Shown: positions 1 to 8,451 of the stretch, in pieces | How the letters are laid out: every line of letters begins with the position of its first letter | How positions within the stretch are numbered: position 1 is the stretch's first letter | Assembly (NCBI GenBank): GCA_036524675.1 | Contig: DATDBU010000026.1 | Span: 1 to 64,000 of the forward strand | Direction of reading: 5' to 3' | DNA from: DATDAW01 sp036524675 | Lineage (GTDB): Bacteria > Verrucomicrobiota > Verrucomicrobiia > Chthoniobacterales > DASVRZ01 | Length of the DNA: 64,000 nucleotides | Translations under genes and position numbers: made by a program | Notes under the pieces: model-generated | What the model was told of the DNA's origin: nothing | Seen by the model: only the letters and a program-made list of their open reading frames with translations | Databases searched by the model: none

Positions 1-1021
1 GAGCGGATTGGAGCCAAACGCCATTTCCTCCACATTGGAAAGACCGTCTGAATCCAGATCTGCAGAGGCTGTTTCGTCGAGATCCCCAAAAACCGCCAGT
101 TCCCATCCATCCGCAAGACCGTCCCCGTCGGAATCACCCGGGACAGCCTCGACCAGTGAAAAAGCAACCGCGTCCGCGAATACATAGCCCGTCGTCCCTG
201 CATTGGTTAATTTAACCTTTCCACGCCCGCCCGCTTCAAAGTAATAGCGTCCAATCGACACCCACGTCCCGCCGCCCTGACGCTCATTGACGAGCAGATT
301 CGAAACGCCACCCCAATGACTAACTGTAAAGGGAACTGCTTGCGATGCGCTCGGGTGAGCCGGATACCGGACAAACACTTCATACAAACCTGACTGAGCG
401 AAACTCGGAAGGAACTCGGCGGCTGCAAATCCCTTCCCGGTGTTTGAATCGGTACTAAAATTACTCCCAAAATAGCCGACGCTGGTGGTCGCCGATGTCC
501 AGCCGCCGCTCAGGCGCACCCTTACCGTGTCTGCGTTGTCCGCGATCTCGTCTCCAAATCCAGTCCAGGCGCACCGCATCCGCCAGGACTTGACCGCTGG
601 TCCCCGCATTGAGAATCTCGACATAGGAATCCGCATTCAGATAGTACCCGCCGATGCCGTTCCACATTTTGCCATTCACCCGTTGGTTAACAATCCTGCG
701 GGTTACTCCATCCCTATGATGCACATCTACCGGTGTGTTTAAAGAATAGGCCGGACTCGAAAGCGACCACAGCGAAACCGAATACCAGCCCGGCCGCGCA
801 ACGACCGTGGAAAACCGCGCCGACTTTTGACCCTTACCCGTATTGCCGTCCGTCAAATAATTGGTAGCCCACTGACCGCTGGCACTGCTAACCGTCCAGA
901 CCCCCGTCGCCTGAAACGAAGCGGAGTTGGCATTATCGATGATCTGGGGCGGCGGCGTTTGAGCCGCCAGCAATTGAACAAAGGAAAGGGAGATAAAAAG
1001 CGCGCCGATCCAACGATACAT
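1..1021 (-). CDS. Secreted protein with tandem golvesin-like domains, frameshifted and cut by the window edge
   Basis: The start at 1021 is set by a strong AAAGGAGG six bases or so upstream and by a signal peptide (MYRWIGALFISLSF, ending near LLAAQT). The first ~150 residues form a golvesin C-terminal-like beta domain (starts IIDNANSASF, ends LADAVRLDW). The frame then breaks between about 575 and 540; in the next frame a second similar domain starts (DEIADNADTV) and ends FADAVAFSLVE, followed by Ca-binding type-3-like repeats (GDSDGDGLADGW, DLDSDGLSNVEE) open to base 1. Such domains occur on secreted hydrolases and surface proteins. Whether the break is real or a sequencing error cannot be told here. 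The function of the missing C-terminal part is unknown. Confidence 0.7.
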
Positions 1022-1354
1022 AGACCTCCTTTCAAGAAATCCCTTCCAACGCCGGACAGGAGGACAACTCCATCGGCCAAACCACATCGGACATCTGAAA
1101 GGGGAGCAAAAGTCATAACATTAACAACGCGCAGATTCTTGCAAGAATGTAAATTAATGACAAGCAGATTTTTGTTAATTTTGTTTTCGTCGCGTTCCAG
1201 CGACTCCGTTGTGTGCATCCTTGGTGTCAGCAGTGAGCTCAAAAGGCTATAGGCCGCCCCGCCAGAACGGCATTCTGCCCGATCCAGTTTCTGCAAAAAT
1301 TCAAAATGAATCAAAATAGATTAGCGTATGTCTGCTGACGCTGTTTTTCTGAGC
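1022..1354. other. Stretch without a recognisable gene
   Basis: This is the 5' flank of the golvesin-like gene. It is AT-richer than its surroundings (around 1120-1200 and 1300-1330), as expected of a promoter region for the minus-strand gene, but no promoter could be fixed with confidence. No coding pattern was seen. Confidence 0.4.
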
Positions 1355-1578
1355 GGCCTCGGTGCGCCGAGTGCGGACGGATCGTGCCAGACGGGAAGCG
1401 ATCCTCGATGAGTTTGAGCGCAGTGGCGGCAGTGGGAGCCCTTTTTGCGCGATGCTGGGTCCCGCTCAGTGGGATATCAGATTTCGGCACGCGGATTCAG
1501 GCTCGTCGCCGGCAGCGACCACCCATGAGGATGGCCGTCGATGACGGTGTTAGCTCCAACGCTCCAACCTCTTTGGAG
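1355..1578 (+). pseudogene. Decayed IS66-type orfA (TnpA-like) remnant
   Basis: One frame reads RVRTDRARREAILDEFERSG, the typical N-terminal helix of IS66 accessory proteins and related helix-turn-helix proteins. The matching C-terminal part, FGTRIQARRRQRP (family pattern: TFATWxQxRRRxR), is found in a different frame from about 1470. At least one frameshift therefore separates the halves, and no full-length frame exists. No inverted terminal repeats or target duplications were found. The resemblance is to a family pattern only, so confidence is moderate. Confidence 0.45.
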
Positions 1579-2577
1579 TTAGTTATGTGGCTGAATGTAA
1601 GCGTCACGGGCGAGCCGAGAAAGAACGTCGTGGAGATGGGACAGTCCGGGGATTGCAGCGACGATTGTTTGAAGAGCGTCAACGGCTCTGGGGATGTGGA
1701 GGAGAAAGTCCGCGCGACCTTTCACGTGACCCAGGAAGCCGTATGCGCCAAGGGCTTGCATGAGCCGCTGGAGGCTGCAAAAGCGGAATGTTTCTTCGAA
1801 GTCGGGATCCCTGCTATCGGATTGGGAGCCATAGAAATCAAGCAAGTACTCTTTTTCGACCTCCATCAAATCCACATATGGGTCGTGTAACAGCGACGCC
1901 ACATCGTAAAGGCCCAAACCTGGGCGCAACCCCTGGAAATCAATGAGCCACGCATCGCCGTCGCGGATCATGATGTTCTGCGATTGGAAGTCACGATGGA
2001 CGAGCACACGTTCTTTCTCAGCGAGACGGCGGGCGATGCCGCGCAATGCGTCGGATGTGGCCAGGGCTGCGATTTCATCCGGCGGCAAATGGAAATGGTT
2101 GCCGAGGCAGTTTTCGAAGAAATAACCCTGTTCCCATAGGTAAAGGCGTTCGTCGAATACAGCTTGAAGCGTCACGCCGTTGGCCTGATCCAGCGTGAGC
2201 GAATGCAAATGGGCAGCCTGGATAAGGGTTTTTTCATAAAGCGGACGCCGGATTTCCCAGGACTCATGGCGACTTGCCCAAAGATCGATCTCGCCGAGGT
2301 CCTGCATCCAGATCAGTCCTTCATCGGGGTCATGGAAGTAAATGCGAGGGGTGTTGACTCCGTGCTTCGTAAGAAATTCTGCGACGGCGACGTAATGACG
2401 GTTTTCCTCCCGATGATTGCCGTATTTGACGAGGATGAGCGAGGAGCCGTCGCCAATCTCGATGCGATAAAATTTTCGGTCCGACCCGCCTTTTTCAAGC
2501 GGGGTTACTTCGATAGCGTCGCGAGCGAAATCCGGGAACCGGATACGGGTTTGTTGAAGCAAGGAATCAGGCAACAC
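1579..2577 (-). CDS. amgK: AmgK-like sugar kinase (aminoglycoside phosphotransferase fold)
   Basis: This 332-residue kinase probably phosphorylates the anomeric position of N-acetylmuramate/N-acetylglucosamine in peptidoglycan recycling, as Pseudomonas AmgK does. The fold shows in the catalytic HRDFQSQN near residue 195 and the metal-binding LIDFQG about 20 residues later. The length matches AmgK (~340). It starts at a GTG 19 bases after the stop of the MurU-like gene, which acts next in the known AmgK-MurU pathway, so the two form an operon. Substrate assignment rests on this pairing. The phosphotransferase superfamily call is firm. Confidence 0.8.
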   Translation of the reverse strand: MLPDSLLQQTRIRFPDFARDAIEVTPLEKGGSDRKFYRIEIGDGSSLILVKYGNHREENRHYVAVAEFLTKHGVNTPRIYFHDPDEGLIWMQDLGEIDLWASRHESWEIRRPLYEKTLIQAAHLHSLTLDQANGVTLQAVFDERLYLWEQGYFFENCLGNHFHLPPDEIAALATSDALRGIARRLAEKERVLVHRDFQSQNIMIRDGDAWLIDFQGLRPGLGLYDVASLLHDPYVDLMEVEKEYLLDFYGSQSDSRDPDFEETFRFCSLQRLMQALGAYGFLGHVKGRADFLLHIPRAVDALQTIVAAIPGLSHLHDVLSRLARDAYIQPHN

Positions 2578-2596
2578 AGTGGAAATGACGAAAATT

Positions 2597-3532
2597 TTAC
2601 GCGGTGACGAAGCCGATGGGAGTGAGGATGCCGTTGCTGCATCTGATTGGCGATGAGAATTTTGTCTCCGGCCAAATGACGATGTCAGTCAATTCAGTGC
2701 CCGGGGCGAGTTCTACGTCGGCGTCGATGGAAATCGTGCCTGTGAGCGTTACGCCGCTAACTTTGGCTGAGGGATGAATGCGTTGCGGCCAGCCTTTATC
2801 GACGGGAATGTTGAAGCGATATCCGGGCCGAGAAAAAAAACGATGGACGTCCAGGTAACGATTAACCTCGCCGAGATCCCACCAGTTTCCTTGGTCTAGA
2901 ACAACGCCGCCGACGCTGCCGGGCTGATCGCGGATCAGATCGGTCCAGATGGGAACGATGGAAATTTTTTCCTGTTCCGGAATGTGAGCAAAAATTTCGG
3001 GCTCGAGCAGCGCGATGCTGGCGTAAAGAAATTTCTGCGTATCAGGCTCTGTGCCGATGCGGTTTCCGATGTCGAGAACATTGCCCGTGGTGGTATCGAG
3101 TGCCACCTGGAGAGGTCCGCCGCCGGAGCGCAGGACGAGCGTCGAGAGCCGGCCGCTGCGACGGTGGGCGTCGATGGCAGCCTGCAGGGGCAGATCCGTT
3201 AGAATGTCGCCGCTGTGAACAATAAATGTTTCGCCGCCAACCAGTTGCTCGATATTTTTGATGCCTCCACCCGTCTCGAGGAGGACGCGTTCGTGCCGAA
3301 AAAGAATTTCGTGACCTCCGTAGCGGTAGTCGGGAAAAGCCTCGTCGTATTTCTCCGACAAGTGATGCGTGTTAACGATGAGGCGATCGACGCCCAGGGA
3401 CAGCAGGTGATCGAACGCAAACGTGATCAGGGGTTTTTGAAAAACCGGGATGAGCGGTTTCGGAAGGAGATCAGTAAGCGGACGCAGCCGGGTGCCAAGC
3501 CCAGCCCCCATGACGAAAGCGGTGCGAATCAT
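2597..3532 (-). CDS. murU: MurU-like nucleotidyltransferase with C-terminal beta-helix
   Basis: This 311-residue sugar-1-phosphate nucleotidyltransferase has the N-terminal signature GAGLGTRLRPLTDLLPKPLIP and a metal/sugar region around HSGDIL. Pseudomonas MurU makes UDP-MurNAc from MurNAc-1-phosphate and is about 225 residues. This protein has some 80 extra C-terminal residues (from about IHPSAKVSGV) that look like left-handed beta-helix turns, as in GlmU and GDP-mannose pyrophosphorylases. It lies just upstream of the AmgK-like kinase. A broader NDP-sugar role is the main alternative. Confidence 0.78.
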   Translation of the reverse strand: MIRTAFVMGAGLGTRLRPLTDLLPKPLIPVFQKPLITFAFDHLLSLGVDRLIVNTHHLSEKYDEAFPDYRYGGHEILFRHERVLLETGGGIKNIEQLVGGETFIVHSGDILTDLPLQAAIDAHRRSGRLSTLVLRSGGGPLQVALDTTTGNVLDIGNRIGTEPDTQKFLYASIALLEPEIFAHIPEQEKISIVPIWTDLIRDQPGSVGGVVLDQGNWWDLGEVNRYLDVHRFFSRPGYRFNIPVDKGWPQRIHPSAKVSGVTLTGTISIDADVELAPGTELTDIVIWPETKFSSPIRCSNGILTPIGFVTA

Positions 3533-3650
3533 TTCGGGCTCTTGCTGCTAAGCGAAGCCTGGGAAATGGGCAACGCGAAATGCGCACTGACTGAAAATTT
3601 TCACCTGTCCGCATCGCTATGCGAAGCGTCGCGGGGAGGGGCTTCATGTT

Positions 3651-3887
3651 TCAGGTTTCGAGAAACGCCAGGGCTTTGTCGTAGCTGCGCCGCTCGAGGA
3701 AATGCGCTAGTTGCGGATCCAGCGGCTGCGGCAATTTCACCTGCAACGTTTCGATTTCTCCGGAAACTCGCTGCAAGGCGGCAAGATGTCCTTCCGGATC
3801 ACGTTGGTAAAACTCGCGGTCAGCAATGACCCGAAGCCGTTCGCGCAGGGCTTCGACGAGCTGGGATTCAACAGAAGCAGTATTCAT
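3651..3887 (-). CDS. Small unknown helical protein (78 aa)
   Basis: No family is recognised. The protein is charged and probably mostly helical (MNTASVESQLVEALRERLRV...), ending DKALAFLET, with no membrane segment or cysteine. It lies 75 bases downstream of the ABC transporter ATPase on the same strand and could be the last gene of that operon or stand alone. The coding call rests on residue composition and on the lack of a competing frame. Confidence 0.5.
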   Translation of the reverse strand: MNTASVESQLVEALRERLRVIADREFYQRDPEGHLAALQRVSGEIETLQVKLPQPLDPQLAHFLERRSYDKALAFLET

Positions 3888-3962
3888 AGTCGATCTTCAT
3901 TCAACCAACGGTCCACGTTGGAGAAAGTCGAGCGCGATTTCAGGGGGTCGATGTTCCCAGTT

Positions 3963-4811
3963 TTACGCTGGCACGGGTGATCTGGCACGAAGGACCTGAG
4001 AAGGGGGCTTGATGGTGTGTGCGGATTCCGGTGCCTGCCGGAGGAGTTCCATGCAGCGGCGTTTCAACCGCATAAACGCCTCGCAGGCAAGCGCTTCTGC
4101 TGTTCGCGGACGGTCGAGTTCGATAGGAAACTCGGCCTGGATGCGTCCCGGGCGGCGGGTGAGGACGACCACGCGGTCGCTGAGGAAAATGGCCTCGTCG
4201 ATGTCGTGTGTCACAAAAACGACGGTCATTCGATGGTGTGTCCAGAGTTCGAGCAGCATTTCCTGCATTTGCAGACGTGTCTGCGCGTCGAGAGCGCTGA
4301 ACGGTTCGTCCATGAGCAGCACCCGGGGGCGATTTACCAGCACACGCGCCAAGCTCACGCGCTGCTGCATGCCACCGGAAAGTTGCGAGGGATAATGATG
4401 CAGAAAATCGCCGAGCCCCACTTCCGCGAGAATTTCGTTAGCCTGCCGCTGCCGTTCAGCACGCGGAACACCGCCCATTTTGAGGCCGAATTCGACATTC
4501 CTGAGCACGGTTTTCCACGGGAACAGTGTGTGTTGCTGGAAGACGACGCCGCGATCGGCTCCGGGGCGTTTGATTTCCTCACGATCGAGGAGCAGGTCGC
4601 CGCTGTGAGGGCGCAAAAAGCCCGCGATTGCATTGATGAACGTCGATTTTCCGCATCCCGACGGTCCGAGAACGGAGATGAATTCACCCGGCGCGATATC
4701 GATATTGATATTTTCCACCGCCCGGATGGCGGTCGGGCCGGAACCGAAGCTGATTTCCAGATTCTTCATGCGGATCGCTCCGCCAGTCCCCTCTTTGACG
4801 CGATGGTTCAT
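3963..4811 (-). CDS. ABC transporter ATP-binding protein, sulfonate/taurine/nitrate type
   Basis: This SsuB/TauB-class ATPase has Walker A GPSGCGKST, Q-loop VVFQQHTLFPW, signature LSGGMQQRVSLARVL, Walker B VLLMDEPFSALD and the switch His in FVTHDIDEA. The start at 4811 is chosen because its ATG overlaps the permease stop as ATGA, which implies translational coupling. It energises import through the adjacent permease. The C-terminal ~40 residues after the ATPase core are unremarkable. The substrate class is inferred from family only. Confidence 0.9.
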   Translation of the reverse strand: MNHRVKEGTGGAIRMKNLEISFGSGPTAIRAVENINIDIAPGEFISVLGPSGCGKSTFINAIAGFLRPHSGDLLLDREEIKRPGADRGVVFQQHTLFPWKTVLRNVEFGLKMGGVPRAERQRQANEILAEVGLGDFLHHYPSQLSGGMQQRVSLARVLVNRPRVLLMDEPFSALDAQTRLQMQEMLLELWTHHRMTVVFVTHDIDEAIFLSDRVVVLTRRPGRIQAEFPIELDRPRTAEALACEAFMRLKRRCMELLRQAPESAHTIKPPSQVLRARSPVPA

Positions 4812-5659
4812 GTCGCGTTCCCTCCGAAGTCGAACCACGGAGTGAGCCGGCGTCCGACTTTTTTGATGAGCCAGCTACTCGCCAGACCCATTACTCCGAT
4901 GACGATCATCCCGAGAATGATATCGGGATAGTTCTGCAGGTTATACGCTTCCCACGTGTAATAGCCGACGCCGTACTGGCCGGAGATCATTTCGGCAGTG
5001 ACCAGCGAAAACCAGGACGTGCCCATCCCAATGCTCAAGCCAGTAATGATTGCGGGAAGTGCCCCCGGTAGAATGACCTCGCGAAAGACGGCCAGCGGAC
5101 CCGCTCCCAGGGTGAGCGAGGCGAAGACGAGGCGTTTGTCCACGTTTTCAACGCCGTGAATGGTGCTGAGCAGAATTGGAAAAAAGGCGCCGATGAACGT
5201 GATGAAAATCATGCTCGCTTCGGGGCTGGAGAACATGAGGATCGCCAGTGGGATCCATGCGACGGCCGGGATGGGACGTAAAATTTCGAGGGGCGGCAGA
5301 ATTCCTTCATTGGCAAGCCGAAAACGGCCAATGAGTAATCCGAGTCCGATTCCCGTGATCGTCGCGATGCCGAATCCAGCGAGAATCCGGATCAAACTAT
5401 TGCGGATGTGGGCGGCGAATTTCGGGGATTGGCCGAGCTTAGTTGCTGCTTTTACCACCTCCGTAGGTGCCGGGATATTTTCGAAATGAATCAGGAAATC
5501 CCACTTTTTCACAGAGGCCAATTGCCAGAGGCCGAGGAATAGGCAGATCGATAGGATGCGGATAAAGATGCCGGCTGCCGTCCGCCGCCAGCGTGGCCCG
5601 CCTGCGGCTCGCGAACTTGAGGTGCGAGAATAGGGCGGGTTTTCGATGGCGGCGGACAT
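4808..5659 (-). CDS. ABC transporter permease, SsuC/TauC type
   Basis: This 283-residue inner-membrane permease has about six hydrophobic segments and the coupling-helix region of the family (EVILPGALPAIITGLSIGMG). It lies 12 bases downstream of the binding protein gene and overlaps the ATPase gene by four bases. Together with its neighbours it makes a complete importer for a small anion such as an alkanesulfonate, taurine, nitrate or a related compound. Confidence 0.9.
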   Translation of the reverse strand: MSAAIENPPYSRTSSSRAAGGPRWRRTAAGIFIRILSICLFLGLWQLASVKKWDFLIHFENIPAPTEVVKAATKLGQSPKFAAHIRNSLIRILAGFGIATITGIGLGLLIGRFRLANEGILPPLEILRPIPAVAWIPLAILMFSSPEASMIFITFIGAFFPILLSTIHGVENVDKRLVFASLTLGAGPLAVFREVILPGALPAIITGLSIGMGTSWFSLVTAEMISGQYGVGYYTWEAYNLQNYPDIILGMIVIGVMGLASSWLIKKVGRRLTPWFDFGGNAT

Positions 5660-5671
5660 TGTGGCGATCTG

Positions 5672-7099
5672 TTAACGTTGGGCCGTCGTTCCGGCTGTGG
5701 GGTCCAGGGATTTTTCGATATCGGCAAACGCCAGAACGCTGCCGCCGTTTTTCTGCGCCCACGCGTCGGCGTCGGTTTTCAAGAGGAACGCTGCGAGCTG
5801 TCCGGTCGGGCTGTGCACGTACCAGACTTTGTCGGCGAAGAGCTTGTTGCCCGTGCCGCGGTCGTGGACGTAGACGACGCGAATGATTTTTCCTTCGGCT
5901 TTGAGCGTTTTCTCGGCGTTAAGCGTGGCTTCCGGCGTGCTGTAGAGGCGCACTTTTGGTTCGCCCTTTACCCAGATCTGTCCAGCGAGCGTCGGGTCGG
6001 AAATCGGTTTTTCGGTGTCGAGCGCGTTGCCCGTAAATGGGACGGCGCCGTAGTCTTTTAAGCGGGCATCATAATCCAGACCCGCCTCCTTCGCGGCTTC
6101 ACGGATGAATTTGTCGTTCACAAAATTGCTGACATCGATGGTTTGATCCGTCTTTTTCAGCAGTTTGAGCGTGTCATTCGCCTTCGTGATCGCTGCGACG
6201 ACTTCTGGCTTGAACGTGAAATCACGCGTCTGAATCCCGCCGGGTCCATGAAATGCGTAAACGACTTCCGCTTCGATTCCGGTCCAGTCCTGAATTTTTT
6301 CGCTCAATTCTTCGGGATTTTCCTGGATGAGCTGGCTGGCTTCGAGCGTGGCGCGCAGGTAAGCGATCACCAATTCGGGATATTTCTCCGCGAAATCCGA
6401 GCGAACCTGGATGCCGTGTGTGGTGGTGACGCCCGTGGAGCTGCCGTCATAGATTTTCCGGGCAAAGCCGCGGAAAGGGAACAGTTCGCCGAATGGGACG
6501 AAATCCGCGTGCGCATCAATCTGATTCGCTTTCAAAGCGGATCCGCCTACTTCGGGCGCCTGGGACACCAGCTGGATGTCTTTTTCCGGGTCCCACCCCT
6601 GATCCTGGACTGCTCGAAGCAATGCCGCATGCGCCGTGGAGCCAAATGGCACGGAAACACGTTTGCCTTTCAATCCGGAAAACGACTGGACCGGTGACGC
6701 GCCGGGAACCAAAACGGCGTTGCCTGCGCCTTTTGCGCCGAGAGACAGGGACGCGATGTAAAAGGTGCTTACCCCGTTATTTGCGGTTTGAAACGCTACG
6801 GCGCCGAGAATTGCGGGAAAATCGGCCATTTGACCGATGTCGAGCTTGTTGGCGAGTAGTTCGTTGTTGAGCGGCGGCCCCGACGGGAAATTGTGCCAGA
6901 CGATGTCGTATTCGGCGTCTTTGTATTTGCCGTCGCGCGGCAGATACTTTTCGAGCAAGTGAAGTTCGCGAACGACCGGTCCGCCAGCGGCGGTGTTGAT
7001 CGTGGTGTCCTGGGTTCCGATACCGATGCGGATTTTTTCCGCATGCAGCAACGGGCTCGCAAAGGCTGCGAAAGCAAGAATGTAGGTGAGTTTTTTCAA
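5672..7099 (-). CDS. ABC substrate-binding protein with NosL-like C-terminal domain
   Basis: This is a periplasmic SsuA/TauA/NrtA-class binding protein. A TTG at 7099 gives a clean signal peptide (MKKLTYILAFAAFASPLLHA), so it is preferred to the upstream in-frame TTG at 7201, although neither has a clear ribosome site. The mature N-terminus is EKIRIGIGTQD. The binding domain runs to about residue 395. The last ~65 residues (VVYVHDRGTGNKLFADKVWYV ... WAQKNGGSVLAFADIEKSL) resemble the C-terminal part of NosL, the copper/metal accessory lipoprotein of nitrous oxide reductase. I know of no standard binding protein with this tail. Confidence 0.82.
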   Translation of the reverse strand: MKKLTYILAFAAFASPLLHAEKIRIGIGTQDTTINTAAGGPVVRELHLLEKYLPRDGKYKDAEYDIVWHNFPSGPPLNNELLANKLDIGQMADFPAILGAVAFQTANNGVSTFYIASLSLGAKGAGNAVLVPGASPVQSFSGLKGKRVSVPFGSTAHAALLRAVQDQGWDPEKDIQLVSQAPEVGGSALKANQIDAHADFVPFGELFPFRGFARKIYDGSSTGVTTTHGIQVRSDFAEKYPELVIAYLRATLEASQLIQENPEELSEKIQDWTGIEAEVVYAFHGPGGIQTRDFTFKPEVVAAITKANDTLKLLKKTDQTIDVSNFVNDKFIREAAKEAGLDYDARLKDYGAVPFTGNALDTEKPISDPTLAGQIWVKGEPKVRLYSTPEATLNAEKTLKAEGKIIRVVYVHDRGTGNKLFADKVWYVHSPTGQLAAFLLKTDADAWAQKNGGSVLAFADIEKSLDPTAGTTAQR

Positions 7100-7197
7100 G
7101 GTGTTTGGGATTGGATGGGTTTTTGTGACTACTCCCGTGGACGGGTCGAAAGAGGGTTTGAACCGCAAGGGATGCGGCCATTGGCGGTGTTTGAGTT

Positions 7198-8112
7198 TCA
7201 AAGGCGTTCCAGGGCCCGCGCGGCAGCTTTGGAGACGCCTGTGTCTGGGTCGGCCAGAAGCTTCTTAAGAGCGGCCTCTGCTTCCGGTTCTCCGGATTCG
7301 CCGAGGGCTGTTGCCGACGCGATGCGGATATCGGCGATCTCGTGGCTGATGAAGGGAAGGATGCGCGCAGTTACGGGCGCCTGGAGTGTTCCCAGGCTGG
7401 CGATGGCTACTTTGATCACTTCCCAGTGCGAATCAGAAAGCAATGCAAGCAAGGCATTTACCGTTGGTTTGCCCGGCACGCGGCGCAATGCAATGGCGGC
7501 TTCACGACGAACCTGCCAATCGGAATCGGTCGTGATCCGAAGCAGGTCGGCATCTGTTCCCGAAAAAAAACTGACCGCGCCCACCGCGATGCGGCGAACG
7601 TCGCTTTCGGAGTCCTGCAAGCCTCGGCGCAGAATGGGCAGGACAGCTGGATTCTGCAAATGCGCAAGCGCCACGAGGGCCTCGCGCCGAACGGTTTTTG
7701 ATGCATCGTCTGCCGCAGTTTCCAGAGCCGGAATCGCTTTCGCGCTGCGCAAATCGCGCAAGCCGTGGATCGCCGCGGCCCGCGCCTCCGGATTCTTGTG
7801 CGCGATACCGGCGATGAGCGGATCAATCGCATACGCTGTCCGGAATTCTCGAAGCGAAGCTTTGGCGGTTTCGGCGACGTCCCGATCTGAATCCGTGGTC
7901 AATTCCAGTATCGATGGGATCGCGGCAACGTCGCCGATTTCTTCGAGGACCTGCAGAGTAAGCCTCCGGATAGCCGGATCTTCATCGCGTAAGAGCGGTA
8001 GGAGTTCCTCGATGCGAACGATATCCAGATTCTCATCGATTTCCGTAAGAGCGACGCGGCGGGTGTCTACGTCCTCGCTGTGCAGGCGGTCCAGGAATGT
8101 GATTTCAGACAT
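7198..8112 (-). CDS. HEAT-repeat (PBS lyase-type) protein
   Basis: This 304-residue cytoplasmic protein consists of about nine tandem helical repeats with the pattern DxDxxVRxxAxxALxxL (for example SDRDVAETAKASL, DASKTVRREALVALAHL, DPDTGVSKAAARALERL). Such repeats bind partner proteins or act in bilin-type lyases. No catalytic motif is seen. It starts three bases after the ferredoxin stop and precedes the transporter genes, so it is probably a scaffold or assembly factor for the flavoprotein-ferredoxin pair. Confidence 0.85.
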   Translation of the reverse strand: MSEITFLDRLHSEDVDTRRVALTEIDENLDIVRIEELLPLLRDEDPAIRRLTLQVLEEIGDVAAIPSILELTTDSDRDVAETAKASLREFRTAYAIDPLIAGIAHKNPEARAAAIHGLRDLRSAKAIPALETAADDASKTVRREALVALAHLQNPAVLPILRRGLQDSESDVRRIAVGAVSFFSGTDADLLRITTDSDWQVRREAAIALRRVPGKPTVNALLALLSDSHWEVIKVAIASLGTLQAPVTARILPFISHEIADIRIASATALGESGEPEAEAALKKLLADPDTGVSKAAARALERL

Positions 8113-8115
8113 GAA

Positions 8116-8451
8116 TCAGCGTATGAGAAGCGGGATTTTCACGGTGATGGCGTTGGTCGGGCAGTCCACCTCGCACGCCAGGCAGTACCAGCAGTCGTCG
8201 TATTTCATGTGGGACTTGCCTTTCGCGGGATCGATGGCCAGGCAATCCACGGGGCAGGATTCGACACAAACATGGCAGCCAGTGATGCACCGGGTTTCAT
8301 CGACGACGACGGGCACGTCGAAAACGCGGGCCGCCTGGCGGTTCGGAGCCATTTTGGTTGCCGTGGCAGCCTCGGTTTCATCGGCGAATTTGAGGCGTCC
8401 GGCGACGATCGCTTTGCCGGACACAGGCGGAGAGACATTCGAAGAACTCAT
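8116..8451 (-). CDS. Two-cluster 4Fe-4S ferredoxin, AprB-like
   Basis: This 111-residue protein has two cluster motifs near the C-terminus: CxxxCxxCxxxCP (CITGCHVCVESCP) and CxxCxxCxxxCP (CWYCLACEVDCP). A ~45-residue N-terminal extension precedes them. Its ATG overlaps the flavoprotein stop as ATGA. By analogy with adenylylsulfate reductase AprAB it should be the electron partner of the flavoprotein, but it lacks the long C-terminal tail of true AprB. Confidence 0.88.
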   Translation of the reverse strand: MSSSNVSPPVSGKAIVAGRLKFADETEAATATKMAPNRQAARVFDVPVVVDETRCITGCHVCVESCPVDCLAIDPAKGKSHMKYDDCWYCLACEVDCPTNAITVKIPLLIR

